A stretch of 64,000 nt of DNA from Mojavia pulchra JT2-VF2 (GTDB lineage Bacteria; Cyanobacteriota; Cyanobacteriia; Cyanobacteriales; Nostocaceae). The translations under genes were made by a program, and so were the position numbers. Positions 46,901-54,553 of this stretch are shown piece after piece; position 1 is the first letter of the stretch, and every line of letters begins with the position of its first letter. The notes beneath the pieces are model-generated. The model did not search any database, was not told the DNA's origin, and saw only the letters and a list, made by a program, of their open reading frames with translations. Where the stretch lies: the NCBI GenBank assembly GCA_019359325.1, contig JAHHHN010000012.1:109102-173101 (forward strand), written 5' to 3'.

Positions 46901-49900
46901 GATTACGCCCAACGGTAAAGTTGATCGCAAAGCATTACCAGCCCCCGATGGAACTCGACCGGAACTAGCAGAAAACTTTGTCTCGCCGCGCACGCCCTTA
47001 GAAACAGGACTGGCAGAAATTTGGGCAGAAGTGCTGGGACTAGAACGAGTCGGCATTCAAGACAACTTCTTAGAATTGGGCGGACAGTCCTTACTCGCCA
47101 TTCAGGTAGTTTCCCGCATCCGCGACAGCTATCAGGTAGATTTGCCTATGCGATCGCTGTTCGACTCGCCCACTATTGCCCAACTCGCCCAGCAAATAGA
47201 AAGCAGCCAAGAAAAACCTGGGCTGCAAGCACCTCCCATTGTTCCTATTCCTCGGAATCAAAACTTACCGCTTTCGTTTTCGCAACAGCGCTTGTGGTTC
47301 TTTGAACAATTGATTCCCGGTACTGCCTTATCTAACCAGTCTGCGGATTTTCGCCTCCCTGGATTACAGAATGCAACTGCCCTAGAGCAAAGCTTTAACG
47401 AAATTATCCGGCGGCACGAAATTTGGCGCACGACGTTTGAAATGGTCGATGGACAACCCGTTCAAGCAATCCATCCTGCTCCTTATATTTCTTTGCCTGT
47501 TATAGATTTGCAAGCGCTTCCCACAGCCGAACGAGAAGCCGAAGCGTTGCGACTTGCAAGCGTTCAGGCGCAGCAACCCTTTGACTTAACTCAATTACCT
47601 CTGCTGCGAGCGATTTTAGTAAGGCTCACTGAGACAGATTATCGTTTGTACATGACGATGCACCATCTCATCTTTGATGGCATTTCCCTGTACAACGTCT
47701 TTTTGCAAGAATTAGCGGTACTTTATGAAGCTTTTTGTGAAAGCAAACCTTCGCCGTTACCAGAATTATCAATTCAATATGCAGACTTTGCTTACTGGCA
47801 ACGGCAATGGTTGCAAGCAGAAGTTCTCGCGCCCCAACTGGCTTACTGGGAAAAGCACCTTGCCAATCTTTCGATGCTGCAATTGCCAACAGACCGTCCG
47901 CGTCCGGCAATGGAAACTTTCCGAGGGTCAAGGCATTCGCTAAAATTGCCTAAAAGTTTGGCAGACGATCTGAAGGCGCTTAGTAGCCGTGAGGGAGTTA
48001 CCCTGTTTATGATCTTGCTAGCCGCATTCAAAACGGTACTAGCACGTTATGCCCGACAAGATGATATCTCTGTAGGGGCGGTAATTTCCGGATCGAATCG
48101 CCCCGAAATTGCTGGGTTGATTGGGTTTTTAATTAATAACTTAGTGTTGCGGACAGACCTTTCCGGCAATCCCAGTTTCCAAGAACTGTTGGGACGAGTG
48201 CGGGAAGTTACCTTAGGCGCTTACGCCAATCAAGATGTACCCTTCCAAAAGTTAGTTGAAGTCTTGCGACCAGAACGCCATCTCGGTCATCAGCCCTTAT
48301 TTCAAGTGCTATTCGTTCTGGAACCGCCAACACCAGTATTAGATTCTGGATGGAGTTTGCGTCCTTTAATTGTGGATACGGGAACGTCAAATATGGATAT
48401 GACGCTCTCGCTCGACGATCGCCCGGAAGGTTTAGTGGGCTACTTTGAATATAATACTGACTTATTTGATACAGCGACTATTGTGCGCTTAGTCGGGCAT
48501 TTCCAAACTGTATTAGAAGCGGTTGTTGCAAATCCAACACAAAAACTCTCAGAATTACCTCTGTTAACTGAGCCAGAAAAGCAGCAGTTGCAGGCGTGGA
48601 ATGACACCCAAGCAGACTATCCTCTAAATGTATGTTTGCATCAATTATTTGCACAGCAGGTAGAACGCTCTCCCGATGCTGTTGCAGTTATCTTTGATGG
48701 GTTAGAAGGTGTCAAGCCTACTCTTACCTACCACGAACTAAACCAACGTGCCAATCAACTCGCCCATCACCTAAAAGCACAAGGCGTAGGGTCTGAGGTG
48801 CTAGTTGGTATTTGCATGGAACGTTCCTTAGAGATGGTCGTGGGACTGCTAGGAATATTGAAAGCTGGTGGTGCTTACGTTCCCTTCGATCCGGGCTATC
48901 CTAAAGAACGTTTAGCTTTCATGCTCGAAGATGCCCAAGTCCCCATTCTGCTTACTCAGTCGCAGTTAGTTGTCTCTCTTCCACCTCACCAAGCACAAGT
49001 TATTTGCTTGGATACCGACTGGTCAATCATTGCCCAATGTAGTGAAGAAAATCCCCATAGCGAAGTTAACGCCGAAAACCTAGCGTATGTAATTTACACC
49101 TCTGGGTCAACCGGAAAGCCAAAAGGGGCGATGAATACTCATCGAGGAATTTGCAATCGCTTGTTGTGGATGCAGGAAGCTTATCAATTAATAGAAAGCG
49201 ATCGCGTGTTGCAAAAAACACCTTTCAGTTTTGACGTATCGGTTTGGGAATTTTTCTGGCCATTAATTACAGGCGCTCGTTTAGTTATCGCTCAACCGGG
49301 CGGACATCAAGATAGCAGTTACTTAGTGAAGGTCATAACTCAGCAGCAAATTACAACGTTGCACTTTGTTCCTTCAATGCTGCAAGTCTTCTTAGAAGAG
49401 CCACAAGTAACAACTTGCAACTGCATCAAACGTATTATCTGTAGCGGTGAAGCCCTACCCGTTAGTTTACAAGCACGTTACTTTGCTGTACTGAATGCCG
49501 AATTACACAACCTCTACGGCCCAACAGAAGCCGCCATTGACGTTACTGCTTGGAAATGCCAGCGAGATAGCAATTTATCAACCGTTCCCATCGGTCGCCC
49601 GATCAGCAATACACAAATCTACCTGTTAGATTCCCATTTACAACCTGTACCCGTTGGCGTGCCTGGAGAACTTTACATTGGAGGAGTTGGTGTCGGGCGA
49701 GGCTACCTCAACAGACCAGAACTGACCGCTAAGAAGTTTATTTTGAAATCTCACTCAGCAACGCCAGTTGCTTCAACGCGGGTTCCCCGCGCAACGCACT
49801 GGCTCCTCAGCACTCAGCACTCACAAGAGCGTTTGTATAAAACTGGCGACTTGGCTCGCTACCTTCCTGATGGCAGTATTGAATACCTCGGACGCCTCGA

Positions 49901-50900
49901 CCATCAGGTGAAATTGCGTGGGTTCCGTATCGAATTGGGCGAAATTGAGGCGGTGTTGAGTCAGCACCCAGATGTGCGGGAAGCAGTAGTTGTTGTACAA
50001 GAAGATGTAGCGAGTGACAAGCGCCTGGTGGCTTACGTTGTTAATACCCATTATCCAGAACGAGTTCCTTATCAAGTTGCCTGTCCGGTGGAATTTACTG
50101 GTAAGCGAACAGCTATCTTAGAAACTGACGACATCTCTATCAGTGGAGTATGTTTGGTCGGCGTCAGTGATATTGAACCGGGACAACCAGTCCGTCTGCG
50201 CTTGCAATTACCAGGTTCCAATGAGGAACGATGGCTGTTGGGGAGTATAGCTTGGCAACAAGAAAATCGAGCCGGAATTCAACTCGACCTTACACGTGAC
50301 CTGCAAGAGTTGTGGGAGCAAGGTGTTCACTATCTTCTCGAAACCCAAGGCTTTTTAAAAGTTTGGCAGCGCACGGTTAGTGCTAACTTACGGAATTTTC
50401 TCAAGCAGAAGTTACCCGACTACATGGTTCCTACGAGTTTTATCCTGCTGGATGCTTTGCCTCTTACTCCAAGCGGCAAAGTTGATCGGCGTGCCTTGCA
50501 GCAACGTTCGGCAAGCGTAGCGCCACCAGCCAAGTCAGAATTAGAAGCAGGATTTGCTGCGCCTCGTAATGCTATAGAGCAAACTATTGCTGGTGTTTGG
50601 GCTGAAGTCCTCAGATGCGATCGCATCGGCATCCACAACAACTTCTTAGATTTGGGGGGACACTCGCTCTTGGCAACACAGGTAATCTCTCGGTTGCGCG
50701 GTCTTTTCCAGGTGGAATTGCCCTTACGCCTGATGTTTGAGTCTCCGACAGTGGCGGAACTCGCAGAAGCACTCGCCCAACTTCAAGATACTCCGGCAAC
50801 AGATCCAGAACCCACCATTACATCAGTTTCTCGCGCTGCTTATCGTATGAAGCGCTCTGCTCTCAACAAAGGGACAGATGGCTTGGGTTGCGAACAATAA
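43926..50900 (+). CDS. Nonribosomal peptide synthetase, A-MT-T-C-A(PilZ)-T
   Basis: A 2324-residue bimodular NRPS. A1 has no preceding C domain, so it is a loading module: YTSGSTGKPKG near 180, FSFDASVSEIF near 222, YKTGDL near 412; specificity residues DASTIAAVC suggest an aromatic amino acid. A methyltransferase (about 500-860, motif I VLELGCGTG at 561) interrupts A1 between A8 and A10 and looks like an N-methyltransferase. T1 has Ser1055 in LGGQSLL. C (about 1110-1550) has MHHLIFDG. A2 (about 1580-2190) has DVWHISLID, the Ser code. Residues 2045-2140 are a PilZ-like insertion. T2 has LGGHSLL near 2244. Repeat-derived insertions occur at three points. Eleven bp separate it from the next gene. 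Confidence 0.95.
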   Translation: MLSYFQDASIHQLFEVQVEQSPDSIAIVFEGLENQQVSLLPILEQPSHQQAFQSVLTYQELNTRANQLAHYLKTLGIGPEVLVGICLERTIEMIVGILGILKAGGAYVPLDPSYPKERLAFMLEDSQVPVLLTQQSLVESLPAHNARIICLDTDWDAIAQHSPENLTSEVTSDNLAYVIYTSGSTGKPKGVLVPHAGVGNLAREQIRIFDVQPDSRILQFASFSFDASVSEIFMALLAGATLVLATQDSLMPGTGLLKLLREQRITTVTLPPSALAVLPVQELPDLRSLIVAGEACPPELINRWAPGRRFFNAYGPTEVTVCATIAECTPNIKKPPIGYPIANKQVYLLDEQLKPVPVGVPGEIYIGGLGLARGYLNRPELTAEKFILKKAEGRGAEENFPIPSHQSPVTRLYKTGDLARYLPDGSLEFLGRIDEQVKVRGYRIELGEIEAVIGHHPGVQQAVVMAREDVPGQNRLIAYVVQNPEYEGEPEQVADLQAEFISQWQSVSNETYKQTSGDRDHTFNFAGWNSSYTGLPIPEAQMREWVEQTVARIQSLQPKQVLELGCGTGMLMFRIAPQCSLYWGTDFSQQVLQYLQQQLQRFDQKLPQIKLGHRTADNFAGIEPASFDTVILNSVSQNFPSIDYMVQVMAGAVKAVKPGGRIFVGDVRSLPLLEAYHASVQLYQAPDSLTRTQLQERVRSRFAQEEELVIDPGFFLALQQHFPQIGRVQIQLKRGVHHNELTRFRYDVTLHIGSEVSSSGDITWLDWQQQELTLPALRQHLTETQPEILGLRQVPDARLSTEVKTLEWLANSDGVETVDEFRTQILPTLQGWGIDPEELWAFSEDLPYNIDIIWSDVAGCYDVVFQRRDIPPLVYKEGSPNEKLQPQGDRVFGHEEGVTNAQSRQLPQVGKPFRQFLLGETPKTGLPHQRTGSPMPHAHSQTFHPQPWSAYANNPLKSKLARKLIPQLRSYLQEKLPDYMVPDRFLLLDALPITPNGKVDRKALPAPDGTRPELAENFVSPRTPLETGLAEIWAEVLGLERVGIQDNFLELGGQSLLAIQVVSRIRDSYQVDLPMRSLFDSPTIAQLAQQIESSQEKPGLQAPPIVPIPRNQNLPLSFSQQRLWFFEQLIPGTALSNQSADFRLPGLQNATALEQSFNEIIRRHEIWRTTFEMVDGQPVQAIHPAPYISLPVIDLQALPTAEREAEALRLASVQAQQPFDLTQLPLLRAILVRLTETDYRLYMTMHHLIFDGISLYNVFLQELAVLYEAFCESKPSPLPELSIQYADFAYWQRQWLQAEVLAPQLAYWEKHLANLSMLQLPTDRPRPAMETFRGSRHSLKLPKSLADDLKALSSREGVTLFMILLAAFKTVLARYARQDDISVGAVISGSNRPEIAGLIGFLINNLVLRTDLSGNPSFQELLGRVREVTLGAYANQDVPFQKLVEVLRPERHLGHQPLFQVLFVLEPPTPVLDSGWSLRPLIVDTGTSNMDMTLSLDDRPEGLVGYFEYNTDLFDTATIVRLVGHFQTVLEAVVANPTQKLSELPLLTEPEKQQLQAWNDTQADYPLNVCLHQLFAQQVERSPDAVAVIFDGLEGVKPTLTYHELNQRANQLAHHLKAQGVGSEVLVGICMERSLEMVVGLLGILKAGGAYVPFDPGYPKERLAFMLEDAQVPILLTQSQLVVSLPPHQAQVICLDTDWSIIAQCSEENPHSEVNAENLAYVIYTSGSTGKPKGAMNTHRGICNRLLWMQEAYQLIESDRVLQKTPFSFDVSVWEFFWPLITGARLVIAQPGGHQDSSYLVKVITQQQITTLHFVPSMLQVFLEEPQVTTCNCIKRIICSGEALPVSLQARYFAVLNAELHNLYGPTEAAIDVTAWKCQRDSNLSTVPIGRPISNTQIYLLDSHLQPVPVGVPGELYIGGVGVGRGYLNRPELTAKKFILKSHSATPVASTRVPRATHWLLSTQHSQERLYKTGDLARYLPDGSIEYLGRLDHQVKLRGFRIELGEIEAVLSQHPDVREAVVVVQEDVASDKRLVAYVVNTHYPERVPYQVACPVEFTGKRTAILETDDISISGVCLVGVSDIEPGQPVRLRLQLPGSNEERWLLGSIAWQQENRAGIQLDLTRDLQELWEQGVHYLLETQGFLKVWQRTVSANLRNFLKQKLPDYMVPTSFILLDALPLTPSGKVDRRALQQRSASVAPPAKSELEAGFAAPRNAIEQTIAGVWAEVLRCDRIGIHNNFLDLGGHSLLATQVISRLRGLFQVELPLRLMFESPTVAELAEALAQLQDTPATDPEPTITSVSRAAYRMKRSALNKGTDGLGCEQ
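45091..45158 (+). repeat. In-frame low-complexity insertion in A1, before motif A7
   Basis: A GGCAGAGGGCAGAGGAGCAG purine repeat followed by three copies of CAGTCAC, replacing the short loop that normally joins the FILK strand to RLYKTGDL. It reads in frame as Lys/Glu/Gly-rich then Pro/Ser-rich residues. Confidence 0.75.
46575..46755 (+). repeat. In-frame repeat mosaic between MT and A10 of module 1
   Basis: Contains GGGCATGAGGAAGG, a GGGGGAAACCCCC palindrome, GGACTGCCTCACCAACGCAC and GATGCCCCATGCCCAT, modules otherwise seen in spacers such as the scyA-scyB gap (there in inverted orientation). They are translated as about 60 residues of linker, including GKPFRQFLLGETPKTGLP. Confidence 0.75.
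49747..49828 (+). repeat. In-frame repeat insertion in A2, before motif A7
   Basis: A CGCGGGTTCCCCGCG palindrome flanked by CACTCAGCA copies, translated as SATPVASTRVPRATHWLLST, at the same loop as the insertions in A1 and A3. Confidence 0.75.
50059..50345 (+). other. PilZ-like domain inserted in A2
   Basis: Residues about 2045-2140 of the first NRPS. ERVPYQVACPVEF begins the barrel, DISISG fits the PilZ (D/N)xSxxG motif, then QPVRLRLQLPG and GSIAWQQENRAGIQLDL close the fold. The second Arg of the usual RxxxR motif is present (R of RVPY); the first is His. Confidence 0.75.
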
Positions 50901-50911
50901 AGGATAAAAAA

Positions 50912-53900
50912 ATGATACAAAAACTTCCTACCAATTCCTTAGAGGCTGTTGGAAATTCTTTAGCTGCTGATGAGGAAGTCTTTGTCTTTCCTCTCTCTTT
51001 TTCTCAGCAACGGTTATGGTTTCTTGACCAATTAATTCCCAACAGTCCTATTTACAACATTCCCGGTGCTGTACAATTTCACGGACGCTTAGATCGGGTG
51101 GCGCTAGAGAAGAGTTTTAACGAAATCGTTCGTCGCCACGAAATTCTGCGAACAACCTTTGCAATCGTCGACGGACAACCCGTACAAGCTGTTGCTTCGG
51201 TGGAAGAAAATTTTACCCTGCGGCATTACTACTTATTGCAAGAAATAAACCTCAACCACTTAAGCGAACCAAACCGCCAACTTGAAGTCGAAAGAGTGGC
51301 AACCGCAGAAGCTCAACGACCGTTTAATTTAGCTCAAGGGCCGCTGCTGCGCGTCACGCTTTTGCGCCTTGCCGAACAGGAGTACACCTTTATAGTAACG
51401 GTACACCACATTATCTCAGACGGGTGGTCGTTTGGCGTACTCATGCAGGAATTAATGGTTCTTTACCATGCTTTCTCACAGGGCAATCCTTCACCTCTTA
51501 GCGAACTTCCCATCCAGTACGCTGACTTTGCCCTTTGGCAGCAAGAGTGGTTGCAAGGTGAGCTTCTAAAAAGCAAATTCGCTTACTGGCAGCGGCAACT
51601 CGGCGGTTCTTTGCCCGTGCTACAACTCCCAACCGACAGACCACGGCCCGCCGTCCAGTCTTTCCAAGGGGCGCGACAACCCTTTGCCCTATCCTCAACC
51701 CTTAGCGAGGCGCTGAAGACTTTCGCCCGTCAGGAAAACGTCACTGTGTTTATGACACTGTTAGCAGTGTTCAAAACCTTACTCTACCGCTACACAGGAC
51801 AGGAAGATATTTTAGTCGGTTCGCCTATTGCCAATCGCCAACGTCCCGAGCTAGAGGGGTTAATGGGCTTTTTTGTCAATACTTTAGTGTTGCGAACTGA
51901 CCTGTCTGGCAATCCGACGTTCCGGCAATTGCTGGCTAGAGTGCGGGAAGTGACTCTAGAAGCCGACGCTCACCAAGATGTGCCTTTCGAGAAACTGGTA
52001 GAAGCGCTGCAACCCGAACGTGAACTGAGTCGTAATCCTCTGTTCCAAGTAGCTTTTGCTATTGCACCCCCCATGCCAGGCCTGACTCCACCGTGGAGTT
52101 ACAGCCTCCTAGATATGGATACGGGCACAGCAAAATTTGATTTGACATTGACATTACAAGAAAGAGCAGAAGGTTTCATCTGCGCGTTTGAATATAGCAC
52201 CGATTTGTTTGAAACGGATGCAATCGCTCGTATGGTCGGGCATTTCCAAACCTTACTCGAAGGTATCCTTGCTAATCCAGACCAGTCCATTGGTGCGTTA
52301 CCGTTGCTGACTCAACCAGAGTGGCAGCAGATGCAGTTGTGGAATCACACCGAAGCTGATTATCCTCAGAACGCCTGCATTCATCAGTTATTTGAAGCGC
52401 AGGTGGAGAAAACACCCAATGCTGTAGCAGTAGTTTTTGCAGATCAGCAGCTTACCTACCGAGAACTCAATGCCAAAGCTAATCAACTAGCGCATTACCT
52501 ACAAACCCTCGGTGTCGGGCCAGAAGTACTGGTGGGGATTTGCGTTGAGCGATCGCTAGAAACTCTCATCGGTATATTAGGCATTCTCAAAGCAGGTGGT
52601 GCATACTTGCCACTCGATCCTAGTTACCCTGCCGAGCGTTTGGCATTTATGTTAGAGGATGCTCAAGTTCCCGTGCTGCTAACTCAGCAGTCATTAGGCA
52701 TTGACCAGACACACAACGAATCATTACAAAAGACAACCATCGTCTATCTAGACAAGTGGGAAACGGATACCTGCGGTGAGGAAAACCCTGTTTCTGGCGT
52801 CACCTCTGACAATCTAGCTTATACAATCTACACCTCTGGGTCTACAGGTAGACCTAAAGGTGTCTTACTTACACATCGCGGTCTGTGCAATCTAGCTACA
52901 GCACAGCAACAGCTTTTCAACGTGCAGCCAGACAACCGTGTTTTGCAATTTGCATCCCTCAGTTTTGATGCTTCTATTTGGGAAATTGTCATGGCTTGGT
53001 TCGCTGGAGCAACCCTTGTCCTTGCCCAACGGGACGACTTGCTTCCAGGTACTACTTTGCTTGAGTTGTTGCGCGACCAGCAGATCGCAATTGTTACCTT
53101 GCCTCCCTCAGCACTAGCAGTTTTGCCAGCAGAGGAACTTCCCGATTTGCAGACAATTATTGTCGCTGGAGAAGCTTGTCCTCCCGAACTAGTGAAACGT
53201 TGGGCACCTGGTCGTCGGTTCTTCAATGCTTATGGCCCAACAGAAAGTACTGTCTGTGCCACTGTTGCTGAATGTACTCCAGGCCACAAGAAATTACCTA
53301 TCGGTTATCCAATTGCGAATACGCAAGTTTATATACTTGACGCTCATCTACAGCCTGTCCCGCTCGGCGTTCCTGGTGAACTATATATTGCCGGAGTCGG
53401 TTTAGCACGCGGCTACCTTAACCGAACGGAACTGACCGCTGAGAAGTTTATTTTCAAGTCAAAGGGCATTGGGCAGAGGGCATTGGGCACTCAGAGCTCA
53501 GAGGAGCGTCTGTACAAAACTGGAGACTTGGCTCGTTATCTTGCTGATGGTAATATCGAATACCTTGGACGCATTGATAATCAAGTAAAAATTCGCGGTT
53601 TCCGTATTGAACTGGGAGAAATTGAGGCGGTTTTGAGCCAGCACCCAGATGTACGGGAAGCGATCGCTATAGCACGAGAGGACACATCAGGTGACAAGCG
53701 GCTGGTTGCTTATATAGTCTCGAAGCAAAAACCGAATCGGGTGCCTTATGAAAGCGAGTGTTTGGCAGAATTGAACGGCTACGGGACAGTGAAACTCCAA
53801 ACTGAGGATATCTCCGTTGGAGGCGCTTGTTTGGTAGGAATGCCAGAGATGGCAGGTATCGCTCAACACCTCCGCTTGTACCTTACACTACCAGGTTCGA

Positions 53901-54553
53901 GTGAAGCTCAGTGGTTTACTGGAAAAATTGCTTGGCAGCAAGGAAAACGAGTTGGGATTCAATTTCAGATTACGCCATCCGAGCAAGCGGTTTTGAATAA
54001 AAGTGTTGAGTATCTCTTCAAAATTGGAGGCTTTTTAAAAGTTTTGCAACGCACGGCTGTTGAAAGCTTGCGAAGCTTTCTCAAAGAAAAGTTACCCGAC
54101 TATATGGTGCCTTCTAGCTTTGTGTTTCTCGATGCCTTACCTCAAACTCCGAATGGCAAGGTGGATCGCAAGGGATTGCCCGCACCGGAGGCTCTGCGAT
54201 CGCAACTAGACAGCAGCTATGTTGCACCCCAAACAGAGATAGAGCAAGCGATCGCTTCGGTTTGGCAACGAGTCTTGCAAGTGGAAAAAGTTGGTTTGCA
54301 CGATAATTTCTTCGACTTAGGCGGTCATTCTCTGCGTATGGCACAAGTTCACGGCCAGTTGCGCGACGTGTTGCAGCAAGACATCTCAATGGTGGAATTG
54401 TTTCAATATCCCACTATCAGTAGTTTGGCTAAACACTTGAGTCAGGACGAAGTACAACCCGGATTTACACAAAGCCGCGAACGCGCCAACAAGCAAAAAC
54501 AAGCCCTGCATCTACAAAAGCAAAGAATGCAAAGGAAGCAACACAATGGATAG
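50912..54553 (+). CDS. Nonribosomal peptide synthetase, C-A(PilZ)-T
   Basis: A 1213-residue single-module NRPS. The C domain (about 20-440) opens PLSFSQQRLWFLDQL and has VHHIISDG near 165. The A domain (about 485-1085) has YTSGSTGRPKG near 640 and LSFDASIWEI near 683. Specificity residues DAWTIAAVC are nearly those of phenylalanine-activating GrsA. A repeat insertion sits at about 849-865, before YKTGDLARYL. A PilZ-like domain occupies about 942-1040, between A8 and A10. T carries the Ser in LGGHSLRMAQV near 1140. The basic, Gln/Lys-rich tail may be a docking helix for the PKS. ATG 50912 follows AGGA by 7 nt. The stop overlaps the PKS start by 8 bp, so translation is coupled. Confidence 0.95.
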   Translation: MIQKLPTNSLEAVGNSLAADEEVFVFPLSFSQQRLWFLDQLIPNSPIYNIPGAVQFHGRLDRVALEKSFNEIVRRHEILRTTFAIVDGQPVQAVASVEENFTLRHYYLLQEINLNHLSEPNRQLEVERVATAEAQRPFNLAQGPLLRVTLLRLAEQEYTFIVTVHHIISDGWSFGVLMQELMVLYHAFSQGNPSPLSELPIQYADFALWQQEWLQGELLKSKFAYWQRQLGGSLPVLQLPTDRPRPAVQSFQGARQPFALSSTLSEALKTFARQENVTVFMTLLAVFKTLLYRYTGQEDILVGSPIANRQRPELEGLMGFFVNTLVLRTDLSGNPTFRQLLARVREVTLEADAHQDVPFEKLVEALQPERELSRNPLFQVAFAIAPPMPGLTPPWSYSLLDMDTGTAKFDLTLTLQERAEGFICAFEYSTDLFETDAIARMVGHFQTLLEGILANPDQSIGALPLLTQPEWQQMQLWNHTEADYPQNACIHQLFEAQVEKTPNAVAVVFADQQLTYRELNAKANQLAHYLQTLGVGPEVLVGICVERSLETLIGILGILKAGGAYLPLDPSYPAERLAFMLEDAQVPVLLTQQSLGIDQTHNESLQKTTIVYLDKWETDTCGEENPVSGVTSDNLAYTIYTSGSTGRPKGVLLTHRGLCNLATAQQQLFNVQPDNRVLQFASLSFDASIWEIVMAWFAGATLVLAQRDDLLPGTTLLELLRDQQIAIVTLPPSALAVLPAEELPDLQTIIVAGEACPPELVKRWAPGRRFFNAYGPTESTVCATVAECTPGHKKLPIGYPIANTQVYILDAHLQPVPLGVPGELYIAGVGLARGYLNRTELTAEKFIFKSKGIGQRALGTQSSEERLYKTGDLARYLADGNIEYLGRIDNQVKIRGFRIELGEIEAVLSQHPDVREAIAIAREDTSGDKRLVAYIVSKQKPNRVPYESECLAELNGYGTVKLQTEDISVGGACLVGMPEMAGIAQHLRLYLTLPGSSEAQWFTGKIAWQQGKRVGIQFQITPSEQAVLNKSVEYLFKIGGFLKVLQRTAVESLRSFLKEKLPDYMVPSSFVFLDALPQTPNGKVDRKGLPAPEALRSQLDSSYVAPQTEIEQAIASVWQRVLQVEKVGLHDNFFDLGGHSLRMAQVHGQLRDVLQQDISMVELFQYPTISSLAKHLSQDEVQPGFTQSRERANKQKQALHLQKQRMQRKQHNG
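53457..53506 (+). repeat. In-frame minisatellite insertion in A3, before motif A7
   Basis: GGGCATTGGGCAGAGGGCAT-type heptamers followed by a CACTCAGAGCTCAGAG run, translated as KGIGQRALGTQSSE, at the same loop as in A1 and A2. The heptamer matches the spacer minisatellite at 27685-27745. Confidence 0.8.
53737..54030 (+). other. PilZ-like domain inserted in A3
   Basis: Residues about 942-1040 of the second NRPS. NRVPYESECLAEL starts it; DISVGG fits (D/N)xSxxG; QHLRLYLTLPG and GKIAWQQGKRVGIQF complete the barrel. It is clearly homologous to the A2 insertion. The first Arg of RxxxR is Gln. Confidence 0.75.
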
